Part shown: positions 36,640 through 46,348 of the stretch, piece by piece
Numbering within the stretch: the first letter of the stretch is position 1
Layout: each line of letters opens with the position of its first letter
Assembly (NCBI GenBank): GCA_036346225.1
Contig: JARFIW010000658.1
Coordinates: forward strand, 1,550,001 to 1,614,000
Length of the DNA stretch: 64,000 nt
Direction: 5' to 3'
Source of the DNA: Platerodrilus igneus
Taxonomy: Eukaryota; Arthropoda; Insecta; Coleoptera; Lycidae
Program-made: the position numbers and the translations under genes
The notes under the pieces: model-generated
Told to the model about the DNA's origin: nothing
Seen by the model: the letters and a program-made list of their open reading frames with translations, nothing else
Database searches by the model: none

Positions 36640-38371
36640 GGGAGCAAATGTCGAATATCCCCTTCTAGATTCTGACACTGAAACTAATGTCAAACGCTTG
36701 GTTTTTTGTGCTGATTCCGAATATGCAATTTATTTTTGGCGCAAATAATAGGCTACGCCGCTATGGCCGCGCAGAGTTCCTAAAAATGGTCCTATTTTCA
36801 TATCCTATTATAATCATAGTAACGGGAGTAAGTGTAACTTTGACGCATTGCATCGCCTTAGCAGAAAAAATTTGTCGACTTCGACCTTCAGTCTCGTCTT
36901 CAAATATTTTTCTGCTAACCTAACCAAACGCTATGCAATGCAAATTCTACATTCATGCCTAACCTAACCTAAATATAGAAGTTGACACATTTTTTGAGTT
37001 TTAATACAAAAATGATTATGTTGGTATAGTATAAAACAAACATTTATTACTAACTTTAGGTGAAACTAAACTGTGGCAGAACAAAGAAATATTCAAACTC
37101 ATGCTTTTAAGAAAGCGTTGGTACAGTATCAAACTGGATTAGTGAAACATATCCTAGAAATGCGGTGAGCTCATCGACACCATCAGCTTACACTTTTTAA
37201 TAAACATATAATGTGACAAGTAGCCCGGGTACTTTTTTTTTCGCCGATTGTAGTTTGGTAGAAACTGTTTAGCATGCCTCCATGTAGACTCGATTGCATT
37301 AGTATGAGCTCCAGTTGTAGGATCAACGAAAGTAACAAAATGGTTAACTTTCAAGTGGTGATAGCCTTCTTCCCCAAGATGATGATAGGTTTTCTTTGAG
37401 TCGCTGATTATTGTAGTCCCGGGTTTAATCCAGTTTTTATGATTGAAGTCAAAGTATCTCGGTCTCGTATTTCCATCGGAACTAAAAAAAATTTCTCTGA
37501 TTCGCGTTATAAGCCACCAAACACCCACTGCCTCGATTGTATTTACGCTTTTCGGATTTGCTTTCGTCAATTTCAACAGTTTTCCCAATCCCTCCAATCA
37601 TTTCAGTTTTTTTCATTGACCATTCTTCTAGTACATAGTACACAAATACAGGGAAATTAGAAAATAACATTTAAAATGCAACAAATGAGGAAAGATACCT
37701 GGCGTACAAATTCCGTCCAATTAACCACAGTTTTATTTCCCAGTTCCAGTTTATTCATTATATGAATTTGGGAGTAATTTTTGATAATCATATATGTAAG
37801 CATGAATATTTTTTCGAAAGAAAGCTTGCTATTGGAAAACCAGGACCCGGCTGTTACAGTAATTTCTTTTTGGCATTTTTTAATTTTCTTGCCTACTCGT
37901 GAAAGCTTTTGACATCTCCAACAGCTTTTGTCGTGACTAAGAACCATTGGTTTGCTACAAGTCGGGCATGTACGGTTCTTTTCAATGATTTCAGTGCTTG
38001 CTAAATAGTCCCACAATTTATCTTCATCTTGAGCCAAGTCGTGAAGTTTGAATAAATTCCACTTGCCGTGTGGTTTAGTGCACAACATTTTGACTAATGA
38101 GCTTTCTAAATAATCAGAGATTCCTTATTTGTTTTTATTTTTGAAATTTAATTGAAATTGTATGAAAAAATAAGCCATGTACCATGCAATATATATTGGA
38201 AAATGGAATATGAAACTAGGGCCATTTTTAGAAACTTTGCGCGGCCATAGCGGCGTAGCCTATTGTTTGCACCTAAAATAAATTGCATATTCGGAATTAG
38301 CACAAAAAATCCAAGCGATTGACACTAGTTTCAGTGTCAGAATCTAGAAGGGGATATTCCACATTTATACC
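36640..38371 (-). mobile_element. Merlin DNA transposon, 1.73 kb, nested in Gypsy integrase
   Basis: Both ends carry long inverted repeats of about 150 bp. The sequence from 36651 (GTCGAATATCCCCTTC, GACACTGAAACTA, ... CGCTATGGCCGCGC) is matched by the reverse complement of 38215-38362. The best outer ends start with GG at 36640 and end with CC at 38371, and the element is bracketed by AAAATGA (36633-36639 and 38372-38378). This is close to the 8-9 bp duplications usual for Merlin. Removing the element and one copy of the duplication restores one continuous integrase frame across the junction, which supports these ends. It encodes one transposase on the minus strand. Confidence 0.88.
37154..38088 (-). 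pseudogene. Merlin (ISXO2-like) transposase
   Basis: Cut-and-paste transposase of the IS1016/ISXO2-like DDE group. From 38088 the N-terminal part shows a zinc-ribbon-like C-x2-C...C-x2-C (CPTCSKPM, then CWRCQK), then the helix-rich TVTAGSWFSNSKLSFEKIF. The second part carries EIDESKSEKRKYNRG (first catalytic Asp), IISDSKKTYHHL (second Asp), and AHTNAIESTWRH (catalytic Glu), with VNHFVTFVDP between. All three catalytic residues are therefore present. About 71 bp with GT...AG ends (37698-37628) separate the two parts and may be an intron, but the phase fits only with a one-base indel. A further frameshift lies near 37520. As it stands it is not translatable as one protein. Confidence 0.87.
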
Positions 38372-38378
38372 AAAATGA

Positions 38379-39000
38379 AAAATATTAGTTGAATTTAATT
38401 TTGTAAAATTAGCTGAAAATGCATTCTTGACTGTTTAAACGCAGTGTTCAACCTGTCCGTTAGTTGAAGGTATATAGGGAACTATATGTTTATGAAATTT
38501 AACTCCCACATTAGGAAAAATTTTAAAATCATCGCAAGTGAATTGTGGACCATTGTCGCAATTGTTGTAGAAATGCCATACGCTGAGAGTAATTCCTCCA
38601 AAAGATTTGTGGTCACATTTGTAGTCAATTAATTTGTTATCTTGCCTGTCAACCATTTACTGAACGCATCCACTACAATTAAGAGATATTTGTTTTGAAT
38701 AGGTTTAGCGTAGTTTATTTGTACTCGTTCCCAAGGCATGTTGGGATACTCCTAATGATATTAATGCATTGTATAGGCATTTTAGCATTTCTGGAACATT
38801 CGAAACATTCTTTGGCCCATAATTCGGTATCTTGAACCATTGTAGGCCAGTAAAATAATGATCTTGCCAAACCCTTCATTTTTGTGGCACCAATTATGTG
38901 CAGTATGTAGTTCTTCAGCGAAATTTGCCAAAATACAATAACTCGATGACCCACATTAAACTGCCCCGTGCTTATGAATACTCTAATTCTCTTTCCGAAT
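38379..39000 (-). pseudogene. Integrase N-terminal half of Gypsy G2
   Basis: The frame 38954-38715 holds the zinc-binding region (LHIIGATKMKGLARSLFYWP, then CFECSR), matching the HHCC module of retroviral-type integrase. The frame 38656-38435 holds the catalytic core with DNGPQFTCDDFKIF (second catalytic Asp) and STNGQVEHCV (Glu of the DDE triad). The first catalytic Asp lies near 38700 in a damaged stretch. The coding sense runs directly into the Merlin insertion at 38371. Confidence 0.82.
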
Positions 39001-39059
39001 ACCCAAGTTCTTTTAATGCGCTACCTTCGCGAATAGCTGCAAATCATTTAGACATTTTT

Positions 39060-39740
39060 GGATCTCTTCATGTTTCAGAAGCGATACCTTCCGCAGTAAT
39101 AAGAAGTTGTTTTATTTGATGTAGGGTCGAATTCATCGTATTCATCTGCATTCAGGGGTTCTGCTTCAAAATTGTGTTGTTTTCCTGAATCATCCGCTGA
39201 ACCAATTCTTGGAAAATAATCTGTGTTGACATGATCTTTGGTTTCCCTGTATGCTATCCTGTAATTTAGCCCACGAAGAAATGTTGCGCAATGTGATAAC
39301 CGACTAAGAACCAATGGTAATAAGCTTTTATTCGGGTCGAAAATATGTGTCAACGGCTTGTAATCAGTGATCAACTCGAATTTTCCACCATAAACGTAAG
39401 GAATGGATTTCTTCATTGCCCATACAATACCTAAAGCTTCTCTATCAATTTAGGAGTAATTTCTTTTCATCGTGGTTAACCCTCTACCTGCATATGAAAT
39501 GGACGTTCGCTCCCATCGGACATTTTATGTGAAAGAAACGCGGTTAAGTCTACAGACCTAGCATCGTTGGCAAGAATTAATGGTAATTGTGGGTTGTAAG
39601 GTACCAAAACCATGTCCCATATTAATTCTTATAGTAAGTGTTTATAGGACTTTTCACAATCACGAGACCACACGAAATTTTTAGAACGTATTATATTGCA
39701 TAGTGACTCGGAAATTGTTGAAATGATAAGAATAAAAAAA
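39060..39740 (-). pseudogene. RNase H domain of Gypsy G2
   Basis: From about 39600 the frames show an LILANDARSVDLTAFLSH stretch (first catalytic Asp in the DA pair), and from 39416 the open frame with YGGKFELITDYKPLTHIF and LNYRIAYRETKDHVNTDYF, which holds the TDYKPL box and the closing N/TD. The intermediate stretch 39420-39470 is damaged by a stop and by indels. RNase H removes the RNA template during reverse transcription. The stretch after 39190 is the acidic linker to integrase. Confidence 0.8.
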
Positions 39741-39744
39741 TATT

Positions 39745-39870
39745 TAACTAAAGAAATCTACAATTAAAGTTTTTAATTTAAGATGAAATTCAGGGATTCT
39801 ATCAAAAACTTTTCGTAACGAATGAAACATTTCATCTAAAGTCAAACCGAACGCCGCTATATCGTCATAA
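39745..39870 (-). pseudogene. Reverse transcriptase remnant of Gypsy G2 (after the active site)
   Basis: Only about 40 codons remain: FYDDIAAFGLTLDEMFHSLR and RIPEFHLKLK. YDDI is the catalytic aspartate pair of the polymerase. Everything upstream in reverse transcriptase and all of protease are missing, because this segment is joined directly to gag sequence at about 39865. Confidence 0.8.
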
Positions 39871-40339
39871 AAATTGCAGTGTAAAATCAGCAATCGATTC
39901 ATCATATTTTTCAAGTATTTGCCTGAATTGTATTTCTTCGTTATATTTATTCGGAAATTGTACAAAATGCTTTAATAATGTTAAATAAATCTCACCAAAT
40001 GTAAGTTCAATTGAATTCTTGGGAAAAATTAGGTGTTTTATCATTATATTTAAATTCGGTCCTGTATGGACCCTTAAATAATCTGCCTGTAGTTCATTTG
40101 CAACATTATTTAAGTTCGGAGCAATTTTAAATGTGTCTTAAATATTTATCTGCACCTTCCGTTTCTTTAAATTCGGCAAATTGAAACTTATTTGAAGCTT
40201 GAGAACTTAGAGGACTTGTAACTTCGCCCGGTGACTTTAGTAATTTGCCAAATAAACTCGAGAAAATCCTTATTTCTGTTGTCAGTTTTTCCATTTTAAC
40301 AATGCTTCCAATAGGAAAAAAAACATTCAAAGTTTCCAA
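39870..40339 (-). pseudogene. Partial gag of Gypsy G2
   Basis: A start codon at 40339 opens a 70-codon frame containing ASNKFQFAEFKETEGADKYL. After a stop, shifted frames continue with FSQEFN, FVQFPNKYNEEIQFRQIL and EKYDESIADF. The alternation of an FKETEGADKYLR helix and an EI-F-R-x-L-x-K-DESIADF block is that of Gypsy capsid-type Gag. It sits 20 bp downstream of the primer binding site, as expected for Gag. No zinc knuckle is seen: the sequence passes straight into reverse transcriptase at about 39865. Confidence 0.7.
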
Positions 40340-40360
40340 TTTTTCAATATTTACAATTTA

Positions 40361-40377
40361 TCTCATTTTCGTTGCCA
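40361..40377 (-). other. Primer binding site of Gypsy G2
   Basis: On the minus strand TGGCAACGAAAATGAGA starts one base after the repeat that ends in TTTAACA. A TGG start fits pairing with a tRNA 3' CCA end. The tRNA species is not assigned. Confidence 0.65.
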
Positions 40378-40378
40378 C

Positions 40379-41819
40379 TGTTAAATCTTTTAACTTTAGT
40401 GTTGATCTAAAGTCCCCTTTTCGTCAGCATCACCATTAAGTCTTCGGTCCTGGAACTGGTTAAACGCGTACCCTCATTGTTTCCTATTCTGTGCTAACCT
40501 ACACATTTTCTCGAAATTTCCACTGTCTGCATCCTTCACTATCTGCGTGCAATAGTTCGATCTGGGTCTATCTCTATCTCCGTTTTCCTACCTCTGCTTG
40601 TAATATAGCCCGCACTGTTCCCCAAAGATGCCTTAGAACGTATCCTGCCCTTCTATTTCTCCTATTTTTTTTGTTTTCCACAGATATCTTTATTCCTCTA
40701 CTATTTCCATAATTTCTTTTTATTAAATTTGTTTGTCCATGCTATCATTCTCATACATCTGAAGCACAACATTCCCAAAGGCTTCTACCTTTTTCTCTGT
40801 TTTTCTCCTTTCATAAACATACTGTGCTGTGATCCACACATATGCTATCAACAATTTTTCTCTTGCTAGATGCAGTTTGGTTCCCTTTCTATTGTTTACA
40901 AATATATACCCTATTTCCTTTATATTCAGTAGTATGTGAAGGAGGTTAAGCAGCCTGCGGCTACCAAGATCCCCTAACACTTGAACATTTGCCGAATTAA
41001 TAGTTTTCCAATATATCTTTTCGCACAATCTACATTAGTTGAAAATATTTCAAAACCAATACCTGTAGTTGTTTATAATAATCATCAAATTTAAGTTCAT
41101 TTATTTTTTTCGTCATTAGGTTTTTCGTCTTGAAACCGGTTGGACGCATACCTTCACTTATTTTTATTTTGAGCTAGCCTACACTGTTTCCTGAAATTCC
41201 CTCAGCCTAGATTCAGCTCGGTTCCCCTTTTGTTGTTTCCTAATTATCTGCCCTATTCCGCCAAGATTCAGTGGTATGTGAAAGGGGTTATGCAGCCTGT
41301 GGCTACCAATGATCCCCTAACTCATAGACATTTGCCGAATTAACAGTTTTCCAGTAAATCCTTTCGCACAATTAACATTATTTAAGAGTATTGCAAAATC
41401 AATACTTGTAGTTGCTCATAATAATCATGAGGTTTAAGTACAGTTATTTTTTTCGTCATTAGGATTTCTATCTTGGAATTGGTTGAACGCGTACCTCTAT
41501 TGATTTCTATTCTGTGCTAGCCTGCACATTTTCCTGAAATTCCCAGTCTATATCTTGCAGTATCTGTGTGCAATAGTCTTACCTAGGTCTAGCTCTACCT
41601 CTCTTTTCTTTCTATCTCTGCTTCTAATATAATCCGCACTATTCTCTCATGTCTTAGTATGTGGCTTATCATCCTATCTTTCCTACTTTTTACTGTTTTC
41701 TGCATACTTCTTTCTTGCCTTAACATTTCTCGTATCTCCTTGTTCTTAACTTTGTCTGACTTTTGTCTCTCCGTTTTCCATACTCAACATTAATTATTTA
41801 TTTAAACTATCGAATTAAC
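40379..41819 (-). repeat. 5' LTR-like repeat of Gypsy G2, split by a LINE
   Basis: The left part 40379-40426 matches 35920-35966 and the right part 41776-41819 matches 35960-36003 (ACTCAACATTAATTATTTAT shared exactly). The 1.35 kb between them is LINE sequence, so the repeat was whole before the LINE arrived. Candidate target duplication: CTTTTCGTC / CTTTTGTCT at the two edges, imperfect. To the right, the sequence leaves the repeat at 41819-41821, where the first mariner begins. Confidence 0.65.
40427..41775 (-). mobile_element. 5'-truncated composite RTE-like LINE (copy 3), inside the Gypsy repeat
   Basis: Read on the minus strand, it runs colinearly with 49930-51545 on the plus strand: C-terminal end of the LINE protein (TDKVKNKEIREML), first 3' UTR module, second 3' UTR module (GATGATTATTAT ... 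CGAATTAA ... GGTAGCCACAGGCTGC), a second copy of the protein C-terminal region (AYVWITAQYVYERRKTEKKVE, 41028-40723 frame), and a final tail with CCAGGACCGAAGACTTAATG. The SINE found in the copy at 50.7 kb is absent here, so that copy acquired it afterwards. The only open frame of note covers the second C-terminal module. Confidence 0.82.
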
Positions 41820-41822
41820 TTT

Positions 41823-42945
41823 TCTAACAAGTCTATATGATAGTTTACGTATGAAGTGTGTCACGAAACTGAGCGACGTAATATCGAACAACGGTACACG
41901 ATCAAGTTTTGTGTGAAACTCGTAGAATCTGCGACGGATATGTTACATATAGTGGTTAAAGTGTTCGGTGATGAAGCTGTGAGTCGCGCACAGGTATTCC
42001 GGTGCTACAACGACTTTAAAATCGGTCGAGAAAGCGTCGTAGATGAGCCGCAAGGTGTAAGAGCAGCTTAAGTGCAAACTAACACTAACGCTCACCGTGT
42101 GCGCGCTCTTGTACAGCAAGATCGTCGGCTAACCATTCGAATGTTGTTAGACGAACTGAATATTAAACTTGAAACGGTTAAAAAGATTTTGGTTGAAGAT
42201 TTGTACATGAAAAAGCTGTATGAAAAATGGTTCCACAAACCTCTCAGAAGAACAAAAACACGTGCGAATGTACGTCGCTCAGGTTGGTCTTCAACAAGTT
42301 GAAAACGATCCAACCACTTTGGATCGTGTAATCACTGGCGAAGACAGTTGGATTTTTCAGTGAGGTCTTGAAACGAAGCGACAAGCCAGCATTGGCTATC
42401 TTTTGGATTATCAAAATCAAAACAAGGCAACAATGAACAAGTTCAAAGTTAACATAATGATGATTTGATTCTTCGACCGTGCATAAGACGTTTCTGCCAC
42501 CTAGACAAACTGTAAATCAACAATTCTAACTCAGAGTACTTAAACGGTTGCGAAAAAGAGTCAGTAGGTTCCGTCCAGACATCGCAGACACATGGATCCT
42601 TCATCACGACAACGCACAATATAATTGCGTCTTTAGTGTGATGCACATTTTGACCTCAAAAAGCATTAGACTGTTGTTTCAAGCCCGTATTTCTTGGATA
42701 TGACTCCATGTGATTTTTTGTTTTCCCGGGTCAAAGAAATAGGAACCCATTTTGAGTCGGTAACTGACATTCAAACATTCGTGACGCCAGTACTCCACGA
42801 ACTGTGTGTAGAACGTTCCAGAAGAGTTACAAAAACTGGAAAAAGCGTTGGACTCAGTGTGTAGCTGCCCAAGGGGAGTATTTTGAAGGGGATCGTATTG
42901 ATGTACTTTAATTTTTAAATATACGTGTTTTTTTTTCAATCAGTC
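41823..42945 (+). pseudogene. mariner transposase (M1), decayed full-length-scale copy
   Basis: The plus strand gives the mariner course: N-terminal HTH (RYTIKFCVKLVESATDML, DEAVSRAQVFRCYNDF, GRESVVDEPQG), second HTH (RVRALVQQDRRLTIRMLLDE), linker, then VITGEDSWIFQ near 42330, carrying the first catalytic acid in a frame-shifted stretch. Next is a remnant of HHDNAQ (about 42605, second Asp), then the region where the third catalytic Asp is expected (DMTPCDF, about 42700), and the C-terminal FQKSYKNWKKRWTQC block ending GEYFEGD near 42900. Many frameshifts and stops, so not functional. The 3' end carries TTCAATCAGTCTCATTACGTG (about 42937-42957). A matching inverted repeat at the 5' end was not identified with confidence. 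Confidence 0.82.
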
Positions 42946-43170
42946 TCATTACGTGATTGTCATACATCATATGTTTATAAAATTATCTACAATTTATTTT
43001 CGCGTTTTGCGGAATGTACATCACATCTTCTAACCAACAAACTTTCTTTGTGAAACTAATCGACTTTTCTTACTTTTCATACCACACTGATACATTGTCA
43101 CGAATCGACACCCGCGGTAGCACTCTCGTGATGACAATAACTTTATATGATTACTTAATATATTAACAAT

Positions 43171-43990
43171 TACGAGATCTGTTCATAAGGTGTCGCGAAT
43201 TTTGAATTTCCGCGGGCTAAGTATATTTGATTTTCGATTTTTTTGTGGTGTTAGGTTGATGCACATGTCTCTCACTTATACTGACAATGTCGGCCATTTT
43301 GAATGTGCAGTTAATTGTTGACAGCTATTTTGGTTTGGACGTGTTTTGGCTTGTTTTCGATTTTTGCCTATTCCAAATAATGGATCAAAGAATATGTATC
43401 AAATTTTGTGTGAAAAACAAAATTAAGTGCGCGGACGCATTTCGAATGTTGACTGTGGCCTATGGTGAAGCTTGGACCAAGCAACATTTTTCAGTGGTAC
43501 AAAAAGTTTACAGAGGGCTGAGAAAATGTGAGCAACGAAAAGCGTGCTGGACACCTGAGCACATCGACAACAGACGAAAACATTGATGAAGTGAAGAAAA
43601 TAATATTGGCTAATCGCCGAATCACCGTTAGAGAAGTTACTGAAGACCTAAACCAATGATTTGGGCATGAAACGGGTCGCCGCGAAATTCGTGTCGAAAT
43701 TGCTCACTTTCGAACAAAAACAGTGTCGCGTTAATATTGCTAAGGAGCTGTTGGACTCGGTCCGTGACGACCCAAATTTGCTCCAGAGGGTCATAACTGG
43801 TATATGGTTATAACGTGGAAACCAAAGCTTAATCATCGCAATGAAAGCGATAAAGACGGCATCGAAGGAGGAGATGAACAAGATCACAAAAAATGATTGT
43901 TTGAGTGCTTCGAGGATTGGAAAAAACGTTGGCATAGCTGTATTATATCCTAGGAGGAATTACTTTGAAGAGGGTAAAATAAATATTAAT
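43171..43990 (+). pseudogene. mariner transposase (M2), internally deleted
   Basis: A second, different mariner. Left end candidate is the phrase ACGAGATCTGTTCATAAGG after a TA at about 43169. The frame 43287-43586 contains MDQRICIKFCVKNKIKCADA (43380, likely true start), MLTVAYGEAWTKQHF and an RKC segment. After stops and shifts come an ITVREVTED segment, EQKQCRVNIAKELLD, and ITG with YGYNVETKA (about 43790-43830, where the first catalytic acid block ends). The reading then passes straight to FECFEDWKKRWHSC near the C-terminus and EGVNYFEEG-like residues. About 600 bp that should encode the other two catalytic residues are absent. The 3' inverted repeat is missing; the next DNA is Gypsy G1. 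Confidence 0.8.
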
Positions 43991-44009
43991 TAATAAATAA
44001 ATACGTGTG

Positions 44010-45052
44010 ACGGTGACTCACTGGAAGAATTCTGATTTGAAATCGAAGCCCTGCTCGAACTTTGATTATTCCCGGCTTGCTGATACCCCATTATTATTTT
44101 GTCTAATAGTAGGACGCGAAGCCGCCGTCTAGTTACTGTTCATCGTGAACCTACCGTTTCCGTTTCGACTGGTATTGTTAGTTTCTGCATTTGTATTACT
44201 ATACCTCCAATTTGTCGAGTTGTTTCCATACGTACTCTCAATTTTTCTTAAATATTTTTCGACTTCGTCAATAGTTTGAGCGCCGCAATTTAAAATTTCT
44301 CGTTGAATTTCATTTGCAAAATGTTTGGTCAACATTGACACAATATCCTCTTCTCGCAATGTTTCCCCTAAAAAACACGCATCCCTTACCATTTTTAGAA
44401 AGTAATCTGCTTTCGAGCCGCGCTCGTAACACCCTAATTTGATTTTATGAAAAAGGTTTCGTTCTTCCTCTATACCCCAGTATCTATCCAAAAATTTAAA
44501 TTCGGCAAAATTTTCTACCCTACTTTCTTTTAGGACCCCCCAATCTTGGGCTGACCCACGCAAGCAATTTACCACAAAGAATATTTTTCGATCTTCAGGA
44601 ACAACCGCTTCCTGAAATATCGTTTCAAATTTTTTCATAAAAGTTACCGGATGGACAGAGCCCTCCGGCGTAAAATGTAAATTCGTACCCCCCAAGTCCT
44701 TCCAAAGGGTTACGTAATTTCTGTTGCTATTATTAGTACTAGCATTACCTTGAATCAGGACTCCGTAGTTTGTATCCCCTTCTATTAAACCATAAAACGG
44801 ATCTAAGCCCATTTTCGGCACATTAATCACCTCTGTACCCTTCTTTGCATTTTGTAAAACCACGCCTAAATCATCACTTAACCTATGCATATTTGCGGAC
44901 ATTAAAACGTTCATATTTTCGATCGAATCCGTCAATCTTTGATTGTTCGTACTTAAATTATTCAAGACAGCAGTTAATTGATTTAAAACGTCGCCGGTAG
45001 CTTGACTTTCTTGCTCCATCTTTTTCGTTTGGCTACGCGTTGTGCTTGGCAT
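44010..45052 (-). pseudogene. gag of a second Gypsy element (G1), long open frame
   Basis: A 307-codon frame (45052-44129). It opens with a basic start and a predicted coiled-coil region (residues about 12-90, with LNQLTAVLNNLSTNNQRLTD), followed by a linker and the capsid-like retrotransposon Gag domain (about residues 125-270) with VTFMKKFETIFQEAVVPEDR, FFVVNCLRGSAQDW and KADYFLKMVRDACFLGE. The tail is Asn/Ser-rich (TNWRYSNTNAETNNTSRNGN). The frame ends at a stop at 44129; coding-like sequence continues to about 44010 with another stop, so the true C-terminus, including any zinc knuckle, is lost. It starts about 300 bp after the primer site at 45350. Only gag remains: no pol is linked, because the mariner M2 remnant and Gypsy G2 follow. 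Confidence 0.82.
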
Positions 45053-45349
45053 TAATTTTAAAATAGTTTATAATACCCTTATTATATTGTAATCGCTTTG
45101 CCCCTACGATAAATTATAATGTCTATACTTCTTTCAAATTAATCAACCGCAGATTATTATTTATCAAACAACAGAGTAATTATTGTATTCGAATTTCACC
45201 CTTTCGCAAATTTTAAATAATAGTAACTAAAATTTAATACTTCCTGTCCTTACTTAATTTTACACACTGCAGAATGAATGTTCCTTGCGTGTTTTCGTAG
45301 TTAAACAACCTTGAAGTGTGTTTATTTTCATACCTCGGAGATAGTCAAC

Positions 45350-45367
45350 GGTTCACGTTGGGCGCCA
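45350..45367 (-). other. Primer binding site of Gypsy G1 (tRNA-Lys type)
   Basis: On the minus strand TGGCGCCCAACGTGAACC begins two bases after the LTR end ...CGTCACA. The first 12 bases fit the 3' end of tRNA-Lys, a primer widely used by LTR retroelements. Confidence 0.82.
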
Positions 45368-45369
45368 GA

Positions 45370-45991
45370 TGTGACGTTCCTTACCTGTTTACTTGGAACT
45401 TATCGTTGCAGCAAGAGACTCTTGTTTGTGAGCGCCTTATTAAAAATTAAAAGTTCCATTCACGTGAAACCATTTAATTATAAATTCAATAAGTGGCGGG
45501 TTCGATCCCGCAGCATTAGAACAGTGAAATTATTCTTACAAAACGTAACTAAATGGGCCCAAGGCCACTATTCATAAACAAAATAAAAAGGTAACTCATC
45601 CCAAATACATCGACATAAACAACTTATTTAATCTTAAGACTAACACAACAATTCACTGAACATAAAATACTTATAATTAAATTAATGGAGACCTGTTACA
45701 AGTTGTCCATTTCTGAATTATCCTCGCTTTGTGTAACTCCAATGTCTATTTGTCAATCATCATTCAATTGACGTATTCACTGTCACTGTTGTATGCAATA
45801 TTACGTATCTCATTTATGACCAACTCCAATTCTTCAGGCTTCAATGGGCTTCGCATCTTCTTTTTTTAGAAATCTAGACACTAAAATAACTATGTAATGC
45901 GAACGAACAAAACTCAACTAAATTATATAAAATTTATCTGACTGGCTCAGTAAATGAGACAGTAAATAGATTTACTATTTTCATAAACACA
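45370..45991 (-). mobile_element. 5' LTR of Gypsy G1, outer end tentative
   Basis: The inner end is firm: TGTGACG at 45370 (plus) lies next to the primer site. The outer end is a guess at CACA (45988-45991), which gives TGTG...CACA ends and 622 bp. No second LTR was found in the window to confirm the length. The stretch has a perfect GCGGGTTCGATCCCGC hairpin at 45496-45511. Confidence 0.4.
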
Positions 45992-46067
45992 CGAACTCCA
46001 GTCACTTTACAGAAGTCCGAATTGTACTGAATACCGTATTTATTCGTCGCTGTTACTCAAACGGCGG

Positions 46068-46195
46068 GAAAGTCCCTGAAATCGTGTGATTCTAATTGGA
46101 AAGTCTCTAATTTATATGTGTGATACTAATTGGGAAATCCCTAATTTATATTATTCTTAACAACGAAAAAGTCCCTAGTTCTTGTGATTCTACCT
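46068..46195. repeat. Short tandem repeat, unit about 30-37 bp, four copies
   Basis: Four diverged units with AAAGTCCCT (or AAATCCCTA) followed 15-20 bp later by GTGATTCTAATTGG or a variant. It lies between the G1 LTR and the tyrosine recombinase gene. Confidence 0.7.
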
Positions 46196-46348
46196 GAAAA
46201 TTGCTATATTTGCATACAACCGAATTTGTCTGTAAGGTAACACTATGGGTACAATGAGCCCAGATAGTAATTCCCCATGAAATTATAATTTATAACGTTT
46301 TATTATCACAAGGTAAACATATATAAGAATAACAACGAATACAAAAAT

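Larger units (their letters stand above)
35920..41819 (-). mobile_element. Gypsy LTR retrotransposon (element G2), deleted and twice invaded
   Basis: In minus-strand order: split LTR-like repeat (41819-40379), primer binding site (40377-40361), partial gag (40339-about 39870), the end of reverse transcriptase, RNase H, integrase, and a second copy of the LTR-like repeat at 36004-35920. The order RT-RNase H-integrase is the Gypsy (Ty3) order. Three secondary events are visible: an internal deletion joining gag to the reverse transcriptase active-site region; a Merlin transposon in integrase (36640-38371); and a 5'-truncated LINE within the 5' repeat (about 40427-41775). All reading frames are broken. 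The outer left edge and the full LTR length remain uncertain. Confidence 0.82.

Noticed and set aside
45496..45511. Perfect T-arm-like hairpin GCGGGTTCGATCCCGC, possible tRNA or SINE B box
   Set aside because: No A box, acceptor stem or anticodon arm at the right distance on either strand; it lies inside the Gypsy G1 LTR.
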